Shown here in pieces: positions 10,509 through 22,484 of a stretch of 64,000 nucleotides of DNA. Made by a program: the position numbers and the translations under genes. This DNA is from Adiantum capillus-veneris (taxonomy: Eukaryota; Streptophyta; Polypodiopsida; Polypodiales; Pteridaceae), in the NCBI GenBank assembly GCA_014529385.2, contig CM043950.1:154856045-154920044 (forward strand), given 5' to 3'. Position 1 is the first letter of the stretch; each line of letters begins with the position of its first letter. The notes beneath the pieces were generated by a model. The model searched no databases. It was not told where the DNA came from and saw only the letters and a program-made list of their open reading frames with translations.

Positions 10509-11530
10509 GGAGGATCTTCTTCGAGTACCTTCTGCTTCGAGCTTCGAGATTCGAGGCTACAGGTTACAGGTTACAAGTTACAGGTACAGGTACAGGTGAT
10601 TCACACAGGTACAGGTAGCTGGAGTACAGTGATATACTAGCAGTGATGTCACTTGCAGTTGTTGTGGAAATGCATCACTTGGCGCCTAATTGAGCGCATT
10701 GTCTGCTGGATTGTACGTTACTTGTGGAAACTGCCATTGTACGCATTTGTGGAGCCATACTTGGTTGTATTTGGCAGTCCCAGCCATTTCTGAGACTTGG
10801 TCTGGAAGATAGTCATTTCTGAGACTTGACTATATGCGATTTGCATTAGCCTTTGTGTGAGGGTCGATAGCGTGAGGTTTTTATTGAGATGGGGGATTCT
10901 CAAATGTGGAGATCCTTTCGGTGATACAGGTAGCTGGAGCACCCTTTTTGTAACCTCGCCATAGGCTATGTACTAGTGAGTTATACTTGATGCTCGGGTT
11001 CTATTGTTGACAGTTTATGCATACATAGACAGTCTATATTTTGGGTTCCTACTGCTCTACTTCTGGGGAAACTCTATCGAAATTTTCCCAAGTTATGATG
11101 GCTGGTTTTTTGGTATTTTGAGCCATTTATGCTGTTATGCTGCTGAAATTTTGGCAAAATCAGAGGTTGAGTCAGGTGTGCCTTCTTGGGAGCTTCATGG
11201 TTGGCTTTAATGGATGATCAAAATGGCCCTCAGTTCACTTCTTTTCATTTAACTCAAAGAATTCAGATTAATGTTCATGTGTCCAGGAAGATCTTTTTCC
11301 AGCAGCGCATAGTCTTTATGTTTGGGCCAAGAAGATTGAGAGAGATCCTGGAATGTCCTTTGCCTATTGTCATTCCGATGATTAACTATGAAAACTCATT
11401 TGATGTGCATGTGTTTGTCCTTATCTAAAGCTGAGCTCCATTGAAGTTTCTGGGGATTGGGTAGTGAACAGTTTTGGGTTCTTGCACGTGTGTTCGAAGG
11501 GGTTCTCAAAGCATCATAATTTGGGTAGCC
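10509..11530 (+). other. Tat leader, with CAGGTACAGGT repeats and Copia-like blocks
   Basis: This is the non-coding leader between primer site and gag. It starts with tandem ACAGGT units (10559-10618). The 10690-10972 and 11062-11086 stretches match the Copia leader in the same order. Nothing recognisable is encoded. Confidence 0.7.
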
Positions 11531-13525
11531 ATGGCTTTCTCTTATCCGGAGTTTCATGGAAGAAGTGATGAAGATGTGGAGGACTTTCTGGAAAAGATGG
11601 AGGTTGCCTGCATTAGCAACCAGATTCATGACCCTACGCAAATGTTCCGCCTTCTCCAAATTTGTTTGAAGAGTGATGCACGAGTTTGGTCTAAAGCATT
11701 TGAAGAGGAGTTGCGTGCAGCAGATCCACCTATAAGGTTGAGTTGGGACAATCTACGACATGGGTTGGAAGTGGAGTTTGTGAAGATAGAAGATCCTGAC
11801 AAGGTGTGGCAAGAAGTACAGGCTTTGGTGCAAAAGGAAGGTGAGCCAGTAGATGCGTACATACGTAAGTTTTCATTGGCATGGGAGCGAATGTGCAAGG
11901 CTTTAGCACCACAGGTACCCCCGCCTGACATGATGAAGAAGGACAGGTTCTTGGCTGGTCTTTGGGAGAATATACGTTGGAGGGTGGAGCTAAAGAAGCC
12001 TAGGACATATGAGGATGCACTAGAGGTAGCAAGGAACAAAGAGTGGAAGCTGAGGAAAATGAGCCAGTTAGGGGTGGAGTCTTTGCCAATGAGGTCTGAA
12101 TTTCAGCCTATAGAGTCTTTACAAGGGCGCATGTCAGGGGTTCATCATGAACCAGTAGTTCCTGTTACTACTCAGGTTATGCCAGCAGTGGTCACTACAG
12201 CAGTGCAAGATGATGGGCTAAGGCAAGACATGAGGCAAATGGTAGATTTGATGAAGAATCTCAGCCTAAACATGCTAGGTCAAGTGGGAAATAATCGAGG
12301 TCGAGGGAGGTTTGCAAATCAGCAAGGAGGTGAAGAAAGACCTAGGAATGGTGTTGGACAAAGCAATGGTAGGTTTTGGAGGCAGACGCCCACCTGTTAC
12401 AATTGTGGAGAGTTGGGTCACATCAGCCCGCAATGTGATAAGCCACCAAGGATGGGGGGAGACATGTATCCATTGCCAAGACAGGTGCTAACTAAGTCAA
12501 ATGATTATGGCATCGAAATTAAGGGAGATGAAGGAACCAGTGGACTGACCCAGGAGGAAAAAGGAAAGACAAAAGTGCTAAGTGTAGTCACCTTGGAGAA
12601 GGCATCAAAGCTAGAGGATACATTAGTGATGCCTATTGGGAAGAGGACCACAAAGGATAAGGAAGGAAGAAGTGCCTCAGGTCCTAGTAAGAAGAAAGGA
12701 AAGAGCCATAAAGGCGAGGATGTCAAGGCCAAGAGGAAAAGGAGAGCTCGTCGAAAGTTTCATGTTTCAGATTTTCCACTAGGGGATGGGAAATTAAGCT
12801 ATGACTTGAAGGAGGATCTGACGAGCAGGAAGGCAAATGTTACTTTTGGGCAGCTTATAGAGATGGTGCCTAAGCTAAAGCGACAATGGAAGAGGATGGT
12901 TAACCCAATGGAGAAAGAGCCAGAGAGAGGTTCAGTGAAGGTGTTGGCAATGGACGAGCTACCAGACATTTGTCCAATAGTAGATGTGTGGCATAAAAGG
13001 AAAAATTTGGGACAAGGTTATGTGGATGGCGGAGCCCAAATATGCGTCATAACACACTCATGCGTTGAGAAGATGGGTCTCACAGTGGCTGGGGTGTCAG
13101 GTTTTCGGATCAGATTGGCAAACCATCAAAAAGTAAAATGCTTAGGTGTTGTAAAGAGCTTAGAAGTGGAGGCATATGATGCAAAGGCAGTGGTTGATTT
13201 TCATGTGATGCCAGCAGGGTTGGGAGCATATCCTATTATACTGGGCAGACCATGGTTACGTGCAGTGGGAGCTGTTCAAGATTGGCGACATGGTACAATT
13301 AGCCTCTATGGAAAGACAGGTACCAAGAAGCTTTATAATATGGACACAAGGAAACGATTAGAGGAGCTTTATGAAGATGAGGATGAGTCTAGTGATGAAG
13401 ACTCTTCCACGGTGACAGATGAGGACAGTGATAGCACTACCAGCAGTGATGAGGATGCTGATGTTGCATTTCTTTTGATGGACAAAGAAATCCAGGAGAT
13501 TGGTTTAGTTGCATTTGCGAATTAG
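11531..13525 (+). pseudogene. gag-pro: Tat gag-protease polyprotein
   Basis: I chose the ATG at 11531 (context GCCATGG, MAFSYPEFHGRSDED) over one 19 codons upstream. The order is: a retrotransposon capsid domain (about residues 1-190, WENIRWRVELKKPRTYEDAL), a CCHC knuckle CYNCGELGHISPQC (near residue 289), a lysine-rich linker, then a retropepsin-like domain (about 480-590) ending IILGRPWLRAVGAVQDW. The expected D-S/T-G-A is D-G-G-A (13025-13036), an odd catalytic site. The TAG at 13523-13525 separates it from RT in the same frame. The tail is rich in Asp, Glu and Ser. Confidence 0.87.
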
Positions 13526-15030
13526 GTTGAAGATGAAAGTGAAGGGCCTTATGAAGTGATTGAAGGGCTGATGCAAACCAAGGTTGAGTTGTCAAAGAAG
13601 CAGGAATTGATGACACAAATGATCAGTGGAGACCTCTCAGCTATGGAGAAGGAGAAATATTTGCACGTGCTGGCTAGTTTTCCTGATTTGTTCATTACTT
13701 CATATGATGAGATCAGAGGGTTCAAGGGTGAAGAGATGCATATAGAGCTGAAAGAAGGTGCTAAGCCAATGTGGAAAAGGCTAAGAAGGATGGGTCAAGA
13801 GCAAATGGAAGCCTTGCGAGAAGAAGTGGACAAGTTATTGAAGGCAGGGTTCATAGTCCCTGTGGAGACCACAGAATGGGTGAGTCCAGTTGTAGTCAGT
13901 CCAAAGAAGGATGGGAAGTGGAGAATTTGTGTGGATTTTAAACCCTTAAACGCAGCCACTAAGAAGAACCCATATCCTCTTCCATTCATCGATCAGATCT
14001 TGGATTCAGTGGCAGGTTATGAGAGGTACAGTGTGTGTGATGGTTTTTCAGGCTATTTTCAATTGAAGATTGCTCTTAAAGACCGCACAAAGACAACTTT
14101 TATTACGCCATGGGGCTACTATTGCTACACAGTATTTCCATTTGGGTTGTCAAATGGACCTTCCTTCTATCAAGAGAGAGCAAATTGGGTTGGAACCATT
14201 CATTGGTAGTTGTGTTAAAGCTTTTATGGATGACTTCTGTGTCTATAGCAGTAGGGCTGATCACCATGAGAAGCTGCAGATGGTATTGGCTCGATATGAT
14301 GAATGTGGAGGACAACTAAATCCAAAGAAATGTCATCTAGCACAGCCAAGGGTGAAGTTATTGGACCACATGGTGTCAGAAAATGGCATTGAGGCTGATC
14401 CAGACAAGGTTAAGTCTATTATTCTTCTTCCATCACCTACGAGTACGAAGCAATTGGCAACCTTTATACACAAAGTGAAGTACATGGCACGGTTTATTCC
14501 ATTGTCTTCGCAGCTTCTTTATCCATTACAGCAAGTGGCAAAGCATGATCCATTGCAATGGGATGACAAGTGTGAAGAAGTGTTTCAAGAGGTGAAAGAG
14601 GTGTTAGGGGGGTTGTCAGCCATGCAGGCTCCTGATTGGGAGAAAGTTTTTTATGTAAATCCATCAGTAGGGGATGATGCCATTGGAGCCATGCTATTGC
14701 AAAAGGGGAAGGGCAGCCATTATATGAGGCCGGTGTATTGTGCAAGCCGAGTGAAGTTGGTAGCGGAGAGAAAGTTATCGGAAGTAGAGCTAGTGATGGC
14801 CAGTGTAATATTTGCTTGTCGACGATTTCGTCATTACTTGCTACCACGGCCTTTTGTTTTCTTGACGAGTTATGCCTTTTTGCCACAGTTAATTAATGGC
14901 ACTAACATGTCAAATGTGGTCAAGAAATGGGTAATTGAGCTGCAAGAGTTTGAGTTCTCTTTTCTAGTGGAAGATAGTACAAGGGCTACCCTAGCTGATT
15001 TGTTGACCTACAAGGAGAATCCCCTTATTG
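13526..15030 (+). pseudogene. pol: Tat reverse transcriptase and first RNase H
   Basis: RT begins in the gag frame (WKRLRRMGQEQMEALREEVDKLL, WRICVDFKPLNAATKKNPYPLP, VFPFGLSNGPS). A one-base shift near 14175 moves it to the next frame, where the catalytic box reads AFMDDF (14220-14237). The connection and a degraded Ty3-type RNase H follow (about 14600-15000; VNPSVGDDAIGAMLL, ERKLSEVELVMASVIFACRRF). The metal-binding aspartates of this first RNase H look partly lost, as is usual for the connection domain of dual-RNase H elements. Confidence 0.85.
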
Positions 15031-15059
15031 TTAAGGAAGATGTGGTGAGAAAGATAGTT

Positions 15060-15460
15060 GAAGAAGTGCCACAAATCAGCAATGCACATGTGTTGTTCTT
15101 TGATGGTTCATACAGAAAGAGCCACGATGCAGCTTCAGGGGGTATAGCACTTTATGATCCAGAGGGGAAGCTAGTATGCAAGAGAGGGTTCAAATTGGAT
15201 GCGCATAGTAACAATGAGGCTGAATATGCTACATTGGAAGCCGGATTACATTTGTTTGAAGCATGGGGTTCGAAGGTTGAGCATAAAAGGTGATGCCTTG
15301 TTAGTGGTGAAGCAAGTGCTGGGTGTGTGGAAGAGCAAGAACACCTCATTGAAGGAAATGTGCTTCAGAATTAAAGGCCTGTTAAAAAAGTTCGAAGCAT
15401 GGATCATCAGACACATTGAACGTGCTCTAAATGGAGAGGCACATGAAGCAGCTCAAGGCA
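15060..15460 (+). pseudogene. pol: second (archaeal/plant-type) RNase H domain of Tat
   Basis: FFDGSYRKSHDAASGGIAL, then NNEAEYATLEAGLHL, then KGDALLVVKQVLG, then HIERALNGEAHEAA show the four acidic positions of an RNase H1-like fold (D, E, D and a late acidic residue). This extra domain between RT-RNase H and integrase is the known hallmark of the Tat lineage. A one-base frameshift near 15270 splits it. Confidence 0.85.
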
Positions 15461-15479
15461 TGATTGGGGAGCTATTCGT

Positions 15480-16878
15480 GTTGAGGACCAATTTACCTCT
15501 TTATCATGGCCGGGAAAGTTTGGCTCAAGAAGAGGAGTTTTTGCTAACAGGAATCATTCCAAAGGAGATTCAAAAGTCTAAGAAGTATGGCTTTGTGCGT
15601 AGAGCATACAGGTACAAATTGATTGGTGATGTCTTATACATGAAAGCAGTTGATCTCGTGTTGAGACGTGTACCTTTGCAGGAGGAGCTTTACAGAGTGT
15701 TAGAAGAGAATCATGAAGGCGCATGTGGTGGCCATTTTGCTCTAAAGATCACCTTGCATAAGATTTTGCAAGAGGGGTATGTATGGCCTAGTTTGCACAA
15801 GGATGTTCACCATTGGTGTAGGTCTTGCAATAGGTGTCAAGCATTTGGGAAGAGAGTGTTGAAGCCAGAGCTACGAAAAACCATTATGGCATTTGATGTG
15901 TTTGAAAAGTGGGGAATTGATGCAATAGGCCCGTTACCTATCACAAGCAGGGGCAAAAGCTATATCTTGACGGCAGTGGACTATCTCTCTAGATGGGCAG
16001 AGGCTATAGCAGTAAAACAGATCACTGCAAAGGATGTGGCAAAATTTGTGTATGATGAAATATGTTGCAAGTTTGGGGTGCCATTAGAGCTACTTTCAGA
16101 TAAGGGGCCAGGATTTAGAGCTAAACTGCTAGAGTTCTTATGCACAAAGATGAAGATTAGGCACCAGCATACCACTCCTTATTACCCGCAGTGTAATGGC
16201 TTAAATGAAAGATTCAATGGTGAGTTGGTACAAATTCTTTCTAAAGTGACAGAGCACCAAGGAAAGAATTGGGATTTGGAATTGCCTAGTGCATTATGGG
16301 CTTACCGTACTTCGGTGAAGACAGGTACAGGGTTTACTCCATTTCATTTGGTGTATGGAAAGGAAGCACTATTGCCCGTGGAGGTAGAGTTGCCTGCGGT
16401 CAAGATGTTAGAGAAGTTGCTTGGGTCGCCTAGTGATGCATTCAAAGAGAGGCTCTTGCAGTTACAAGAGGTCCAGTTGGATAGGATGAGCGCATTGGAG
16501 CATTATGGGCAGATGCAGGATAAGGATTTGGCAAAGATAAATGAAAAGGTTAAAAGTAAGGGTATCAAGAAACATGACTTAGTTTTGCGCTACAACAGTA
16601 AGCTGGACAACACCTTCCAAAAGAAGTTTCAAATTAAGTGGGAAGGCCCTTTCAAGGTAGTGGAGTGTTTTCCAAATGGCACATATCAGCTGGCTAACCT
16701 GGATGGTGTTCTACATAAGTCAAGGGTAAATGGGTTGCGTCTTAAATTGTATCATGCTAGATTGATGATGGTGGAGCAAGATGAGCTGTCTGTGGATCAA
16801 GCAGTGTTGGTGAGGGATGAGGAGACCTGTGATGCGGCGAGTCTCATATCTCTCTTTGCTGCTGCTGATCATGAATGA
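15480..16878 (+). pseudogene. pol: Tat integrase
   Basis: This part is in one open frame. It has an H-H-C-C zinc domain (HEGACGGHF ... WCRSCNRCQ), then the catalytic core with WGIDAIGPLP, LLSDKGPGF and NGLNERFNGEL giving D, D and E. The usual SDNG is SDKG. The C-terminus (FQIKWEGPFKVVECFPNGTYQL) ends without a chromodomain at HE, followed at once by the polypurine tract and 3' LTR. It would insert the cDNA into chromosomes. Apart from the upstream frameshifts this domain looks intact. Confidence 0.88.
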
Positions 16879-16889
16879 TCTAGCAGGCT

Positions 16890-16903
16890 AGGGGATGGGC
16901 AAA
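16890..16903 (+). promoter_or_regulatory. polypurine tract of the Tat element
   Basis: AGGGGATGGGCAAA just before the 3' LTR start (TGTCATGAG, 16907) is the expected primer site for plus-strand DNA synthesis. Confidence 0.7.
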
Positions 16904-16906
16904 TTA

Positions 16907-18038
16907 TGTCATGAGTTTTTTGGAGCAAGGGATTGCGCATATGTACATACCCATGCATGGTGCATCGAATAAAGGATTGCCCATTTTCTAGAGCCAGGTG
17001 GTTATGTGGGGCCCACATGTGTACAGGTAGGACAGCATGTACATAGTGCAGCGATTTTCACTATTATCAATACTAGTGTGTTTTTTCTACAATAAGGAGG
17101 ATTTGGTAGCGTGTAAAACTTCTCGAGGAAGCTATCCGCGGGCTGACGACATGAGGTAAGCAGGTGCGTCAGATGGCATCTAGTGGCGTCAGGAGGCCGA
17201 ACGGGGTCAATACTTGCACGCGGAGAAGTACGGACACAATGTGGGTGTTTGCTTGTGATAATTATGCAGAAAGGTCATCATTAGGACCACTTTTTTGGGG
17301 CCACTTCACGTGGTGGTGAGATGCATTATTGGAAAAAAGCTGAGTGCCAGGTGTGCGAATGATGCAAAAAGGTGACAACTATGCACTGCGAGGTCAGTTT
17401 TTGGCCTGTTCGGGGTCCGTTTGAGGTCATCTAAAAGGCCAAGGGTGCCCAACTAATAAATCTAAGTGTGGAAACTGAAAAAACAGAGAGAAGACCAGAA
17501 AAAACGTGGAGAAGAGAGGAGGAACAGCCGCAGGTTTGTTTTTGCCCATTTTGGAGCCTGTTTTGGCCCTAAACTGCTCATCCGAGGTCGGATTTGAGCA
17601 CTTTGAGATTGTAGACTGGGGTTTTGGGCCGTTCCGGACGCAATGGCATTGTCCATTTTACCAAATTCCTCACTCTTTTCCTGCTGTTTTTCTGTGTAAG
17701 TTTCTCCTATGAGCGAAGTTTCTGCTCTAGTTTGTGATTGTATCTGGCTTATTTTACCCATATTGTGTGAGCTATTTGCCCCATGGGTGTTGGCCCAAGC
17801 TCAATTGTATCTAAACATCAGAAATTCTCCTCTTTTGAGCTGAGTTTTTTGGGTGTGTGTGTGTGTGTGGAGTGGGCAAGTGGATAGTCTCTCTCCTCTC
17901 ACTCCAGAGGTGTGTTCCCTGTCTCGGCCAGGTGTGTTGTGTAAGCCGAGTGGTGCCCCATAGTGTGTGTGTGTATCTTCCCAAGAGTGTGTGTCGGGTC
18001 CTTATAGAGGCGCTGTGTGTGTTTTCATCCCGCTCACA
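16907..18038 (+). repeat. 3' LTR of the Tat element
   Basis: Near-identical to 9356-10490. It ends CCCGCTCACA and is followed by the target repeat ACGT and the resumed Copia pol. Confidence 0.92.
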
Positions 18039-18042
18039 ACGT

Positions 18043-19144
18043 GCCTAAACAACTTCGCCAAAAGTTAGAGGCAAAGTCACACAAATGTATTTTCATTGGA
18101 TATGGTGCAGATGGAAAGATGGGATATCGTCTCTGGCACCCGGAATCTTGTCGAGTCATCCGTAGTTCAGATGTGATCTTCAATGAGTCGAAGATGCATA
18201 AACAACCTATCAAGGAAATAGAGATTCGGAGAGTCACTTTTGAGGATGTTGCCTCAGAGATAGTGAAATCAACTCAGCGGGCTAGTGATGTACCTTCCAC
18301 TGGCAATGCTCCAGAGGGAGCGGATAGCAATTGTCAAGGAGTGAGACAGTCTACTAGAGTCTCTCATCCACCTGCGCATTTCAAGCCAGGTCTTGATTAC
18401 ATCATCTTGACCGATTGCGGTGATCCAAGCTACTTCCAAGAAGCCATGATGACGGATGATGTGGTGAAGTGGGAGCAGGCTATGGAATCTGAGTATAACT
18501 CAATATTTGCTAATGACACTTGGGACTTGGTAGAACTGCCAAATGATGCGAAAGATTTACCTTGCAAATGGGTTTACAAGAAGAAATTTACCTCAGGTGA
18601 TCCAAATCCAAAGTACAAGGCTAGACTTGTAGCCAAAGGGTTCAAACAGCAAAAGGGAGTCGATTTTGATAAAATCTTCTCGCCTGTTGTCAAGATGACA
18701 ACGCTTACAACCATACTTGGTCTTATAGCGATTGAGGACATGGAACTTGTCCAAACGGATGTGAAGACAACATTTTTTGACGGGGATCTCAATGAGGATG
18801 TTTACATGCAGCAGCCTGAAGGGTTTGTTCAGGAGAACGCATCTCGTGAGGAGCTAGTATGTAAGCTCAAATATGCACTTTATGGCTTAAAGCAGGGTTC
18901 AAGGCAGTGGTATCATAAATTTGATGCATGTATGAGGTCTCAAGGATATAAAAGGAGCGAAGAGCATCACTGCTTCTACACAAGAAAGCTAGATGATGGC
19001 TCAATGATCATTCTAGTTTTGTATATTGATGACATGCTTATAGCTGGGAAATCCATTGCGAAAATTGCCAACTTGAAGAAAACACTTAGCAATAATTTTG
19101 CAATGAAAGATTTGGGGGATGCTACACACTTTCTTGGCATGTGA
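18043..19144 (+). pseudogene. pol: Copia pol, second part: integrase end and reverse transcriptase
   Basis: The frame resumes with PKQLRQKLEAKSHKCIFIGY (integrase end), then Copia RT: WEQAMESEYNSI, LPCKWVYKKKF, KARLVAKGFKQQKGVDF, LKYALYGLKQGSRQWY and the catalytic YIDDM (Y-x-D-D). A TGA at 19142-19144 replaces an Arg codon in the conserved FLGMxI stretch, and the same frame continues beyond it. Confidence 0.9.
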
Positions 19145-19965
19145 ATCAAAAGAGATCGCAAATGTCGTATTCTTGAGTTATCTCAGGAAACATACATTGA
19201 AAAAGTTTTGCAATGTTTCAATATGCAGGGGGGGAAAGCATTGAGTACCTCAATGCAGGCATTCTTGAAACTCAGCAAGGACGATGCAACCAAATCTGAT
19301 GCTGAGCGAGCTGAAATGGCTAAGGTACCATATTTTTTGGCAATGGGCAGTCTCATGTATGCTATGGTGACCACAAGACCAGACATTGCTTTTGCAGTGG
19401 GAGTAGTGAGCCAATATATGGCAAATCCTGGCAGCAAGCATTGGGAAGCAGTGAAGCACATTCTTAGGTACCTCAAAGGTACAGTCGGCAGGTGTTTACG
19501 CTTCGAGAATAGTGATGCATCCATCATGGGTTATGCGGATGCAGACTATGCGGGTTGTGTCGACAATAGGAGATCGACATCTGGCTATGTCTTCATATTT
19601 GCTGGAGCAGCAGTATCTTGGAGGTCATGTCTTCAAGACTGTACGTCGTCTTACACTACGGAAATAGAGTATGTTGCATTGTTGGATGCAAGTAAAGAGG
19701 CTGTATGGTTATCTCGCTTGGTCAAAAATCTTGGCATTGATGAGACTCCAGTGATATATTGTGATAGTCAGAGTGCTCTTGCATTGGCAAGGAATCCCGT
19801 GTTTCACTCCAAATTGAAACACATTGAAGTCAAGTATCATCTCGTGAGAGATTTCTTGGCCAAAGAGCTCATTGATTTGGTCAAGGTACACACTGACGAC
19901 AACCCAGCATGACTAAAGGCTTAGCTTTGGAGCGGTTTACACATTGCAGTGAGTTGATGGGTATA
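19145..19965 (+). pseudogene. pol: Copia RNase H
   Basis: After the stop, RT thumb residues (SLMYAMVTTRPDIAFAVG) lead to RNase H: GYADADYAGCVDNRRSTSGY, YTTEIEYVALLDASKEA, YCDSQSALALA and KLKHIEVKYHLVRD hold the acidic and His residues. The frame ends at 19912 (VHTDDNPA) through a small deletion in the usual ADMLTK end. The final ALERFTHCSELMG can be read to about 19965 in another frame. Confidence 0.88.
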
Positions 19966-20040
19966 GGTTGAAGCCACTAGATTGCTTCACGGTTGTACAT
20001 ACCAGATCACTTGGGCTACGTTGGCCTTCAAGTGGGAGTT

Positions 20041-20242
20041 TGTTGGGATTCAGGCCAACTGGCCAGACATCCCACTTACTACTAACCCATCTACTGACTT
20101 AACCATGTATACACTTATTCTTTAATACAATAGAATAAGGAGCTGCAACAGGATAACGTTGTTGTGCGCTCCACCCAAAGCAGGTCTCTCTCTCTATCTG
20201 CTCTCGCACTTGCACTCGCACACGCTTCCCTTGGCACCTTCA
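20041..20242 (+). repeat. 3' LTR of the Copia element
   Basis: Begins TGTTGGGATTCAGG right after the purine-rich AAGTGGGAGTT and ends CACCTTCA. Same length as the 5' LTR. Followed by ATATA, the likely target duplication. Confidence 0.92.
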
Positions 20243-20247
20243 ATATA

Positions 20248-21839
20248 GGCTTACATGGAGAATAAAGATAGCATCCACTTGCCCAAAATTAAGTGCACCA
20301 GCCAAACTTGGAAGGTACAGTTTAAAAAGTATGATATATAACTAGGAACCCTGGGTGTTGCCTTGGCAATCCAAACCCCTTGGTAGATTCTGCATGTAAA
20401 CTGTTGGAACGATGACCAAATCAATCTATCGTATCCAATAACATTGTAATCAACTTGTAAAGTTGAACTTGTCAACTACCCGTTGGAAAATTTTGGACTT
20501 CTTTCCTTGATTATATGACTACAAAGAGATCAATCAATAACCATCAACATGCATGGAGTGATTTGGTATTATCTGGGTCGTACCCTTGGATAGCCACAAT
20601 AAGTGCTATATATTAAACAATAGATCTTTGCAAGTTGGAATCGTATTCACAACTAGAGCTTGAAGGAATTATATCTCTCCATGAACATAAGAGAAAAATT
20701 GTCAACACCCCAAATAGTCATAGTAAAGTTGGTGTACAAACAAGAGATCACTTGCTTTGAGGCTCTCTTAGTCTATTCATGTCGTCCATGAATTAGGTGG
20801 TTGGTATCTAATCCATGCCTACTTTCTACCCCAAAAAAGCTTCATTGATATTGGTTGCACCTCTATGCACCTTGTGAGCATAGATCCAGTGATGCAAAGG
20901 GGCATGCCGTTGTATACATATACAATGATAAGAAGCCAATTTACCAGCCTCAATTCTTCTTGAGCAAAGTAGCTAATGTTATAGCGAAAGCGTAAACAAC
21001 GATTCAATGGAAGGAATCCCACTATATTGGCATGCCATGCATGCATATCAAAAAATGGAGTGACAAACACTTGGCTTCAATGACGATCTCGACAATTTGA
21101 GCTGATGGCACGCGTGTCTTTCACAACTGCATTGGCATGGATACATCATAGCTCATCATTTGCCAAATGTAATTTGTCAGCTTATATCCTCTTATTGCCA
21201 AACTTGTGTGCCATTATCCTTGATCCTAAGTCAATGGATAGTACTATGACATGGAATGGAAGCCTTGCTTCTCGTTAAGTTGGTCAAAGCACTTTGCTTT
21301 GCACAATAGGATGATCTTTTTAAAAAAAAATAAGACAGCAAAACAAGAAAAATTTGAAATGGTCTAACCTGTTCGCCCCTCCTAGGCTAGTAGACTTTGC
21401 TTGAATTTGGCTCATGGCCACCTATGCTGACAAATTTATATCCTAGCGTGATTTATACCGACCTCTTAGAAATAAATCAAGCAAACATTTCCAAAGTTTT
21501 CGCAAGTTCGTATGCTAATAGCATATTCCAAACTTTGGAAACTTCTATGTTGTATGCCCTAAAGTGAGTCTTGCTTCCTAAAAGTCCATCAAAATTGTTC
21601 TTGAATGCTCATAGCGAACATGTGCTCTTGTTGACACACAAATGTCAAAGAAAAAGAGAACCGACGTTGTTGAGCTTTCATAGAGAGTCAGCCTCGTTGA
21701 ATCATGCAGCTCAATAAGAATCATGAGGCTGCCCAATATTGAAAGAGATAGCACCAGTTATCTTGAATCCCCACCCTTGGCGTAAAAAGTCATAGCACGC
21801 TATTGTAACATGATTATCAATGTTGGATTCAGCTCATAC
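20248..21839. other. inter-transposon DNA without recognised genes
   Basis: Only short frames are present. Some minus-strand stretches (for example around 21070-20850 and 21600-21480) look coding-like in composition and lie near the exon-like segment at 21840-21983. They contain stops and I recognise no domain. Confidence 0.4.
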
Positions 21840-21983
21840 TTTTGGATGCCAATATGCTTTCAATGTGCGTCATGTATTTAGTTTGCCTACACTCCGCCAA
21901 GCCATATATGCTTTGAAGTGACCGTGCACTCAATGCATATAGATATGGAGCCATTCTCTTGGAAGCCTTGTAGGTGCCCTCCA
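21840..21983 (-). other. exon-like segment with consensus splice sites, function unknown
   Basis: On the minus strand an acceptor (TTTGTGTAG|TGG) and donor (AAAA|GTATGAG) frame exactly 144 open bases reading KRMAPYLYALSARSL and YMTHIESILASK. I do not recognise the family. It may be an exon of a gene whose other exons are dispersed (compare 36615-37306), or chance. Confidence 0.3.
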
Positions 21984-22484
21984 CTACACAAAGGATAGAT
22001 GAAATGCATACTCGCTAACAAAATCTATGGCCAACTAAATCTAGGGAGCCTTGTTCCTTTTTCTTGTATGACCAAAACTTGCAACAGATCTTTCCATTGC
22101 ATCAAAAAGTTACTTGCTAAAATCCATCCGTGGAACCTTGTAGGTTATGGCATAATATATCTGATGACCATAATCTTTTTGACTACGCATGTTCAAAAAG
22201 TTGCCTAGGAGCCATGCCCTTTACTCTACTGGCCACGGACCTTGCATGTACTTGTCAAAATTGTGCATAATGAGTCTTGACAGCTTTGAGGCAAGATCTT
22301 TTGCTTGAACTTTTGAAATGCTATGGGAGACATCCTACAATATGAAAATATACATACAACTAACAAACTCATAAAAATAGGAAACCTCAAACCTGATGAT
22401 CATACTCAATCGAGGTGATGTGGTCAAGGCGTTGTATGGAGAGAAGTCGTGCTTCTTATTAAGATTGTTTTATACTCCAGCCGT
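21984..22484. other. inter-transposon DNA, nothing recognised
   Basis: AT-rich sequence with no supported gene or repeat, ending at the left LTR of the gag-only element. Confidence 0.4.

Larger units (their letters stand above)
9356..18038 (+). mobile_element. Tat-lineage Ty3 LTR retrotransposon nested in the Copia element
   Basis: The LTRs are 9356-10490 and 16907-18038 (1135 and 1132 bp). Both start TGTCATGAG and end CCCGCTCACA. The duplicated target ACGT (9352-9355 and 18039-18042) joins the two halves of the host pol exactly. By eye the LTRs differ at about 18 substitutions plus microsatellite length (about 98% identity), so it is younger than its host. Domain order is gag, protease, RT, RNase H, a second RNase H, integrase, with no chromodomain. 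One stop and two frameshifts break it. Confidence 0.93.
5958..20242 (+). mobile_element. Ty1/Copia LTR retrotransposon, interrupted by a nested Tat element
   Basis: It is bounded by 202-bp LTRs (5958-6159 and 20041-20242) that start TG and end CA. Flanking ACATA (5953-5957) and ATATA (20243-20247) are a likely 5-bp target duplication with one mismatch. Domain order is the Copia one: gag, protease, integrase, RT, RNase H. By eye the LTRs differ at about ten positions (about 95% identity). The coding region carries in-frame stops at 8248 and 19142, frameshifts near 8810, 9060 and 19910, and an 8.7-kb insertion at 9356-18038. It is therefore an old, non-functional copy. Confidence 0.9.
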
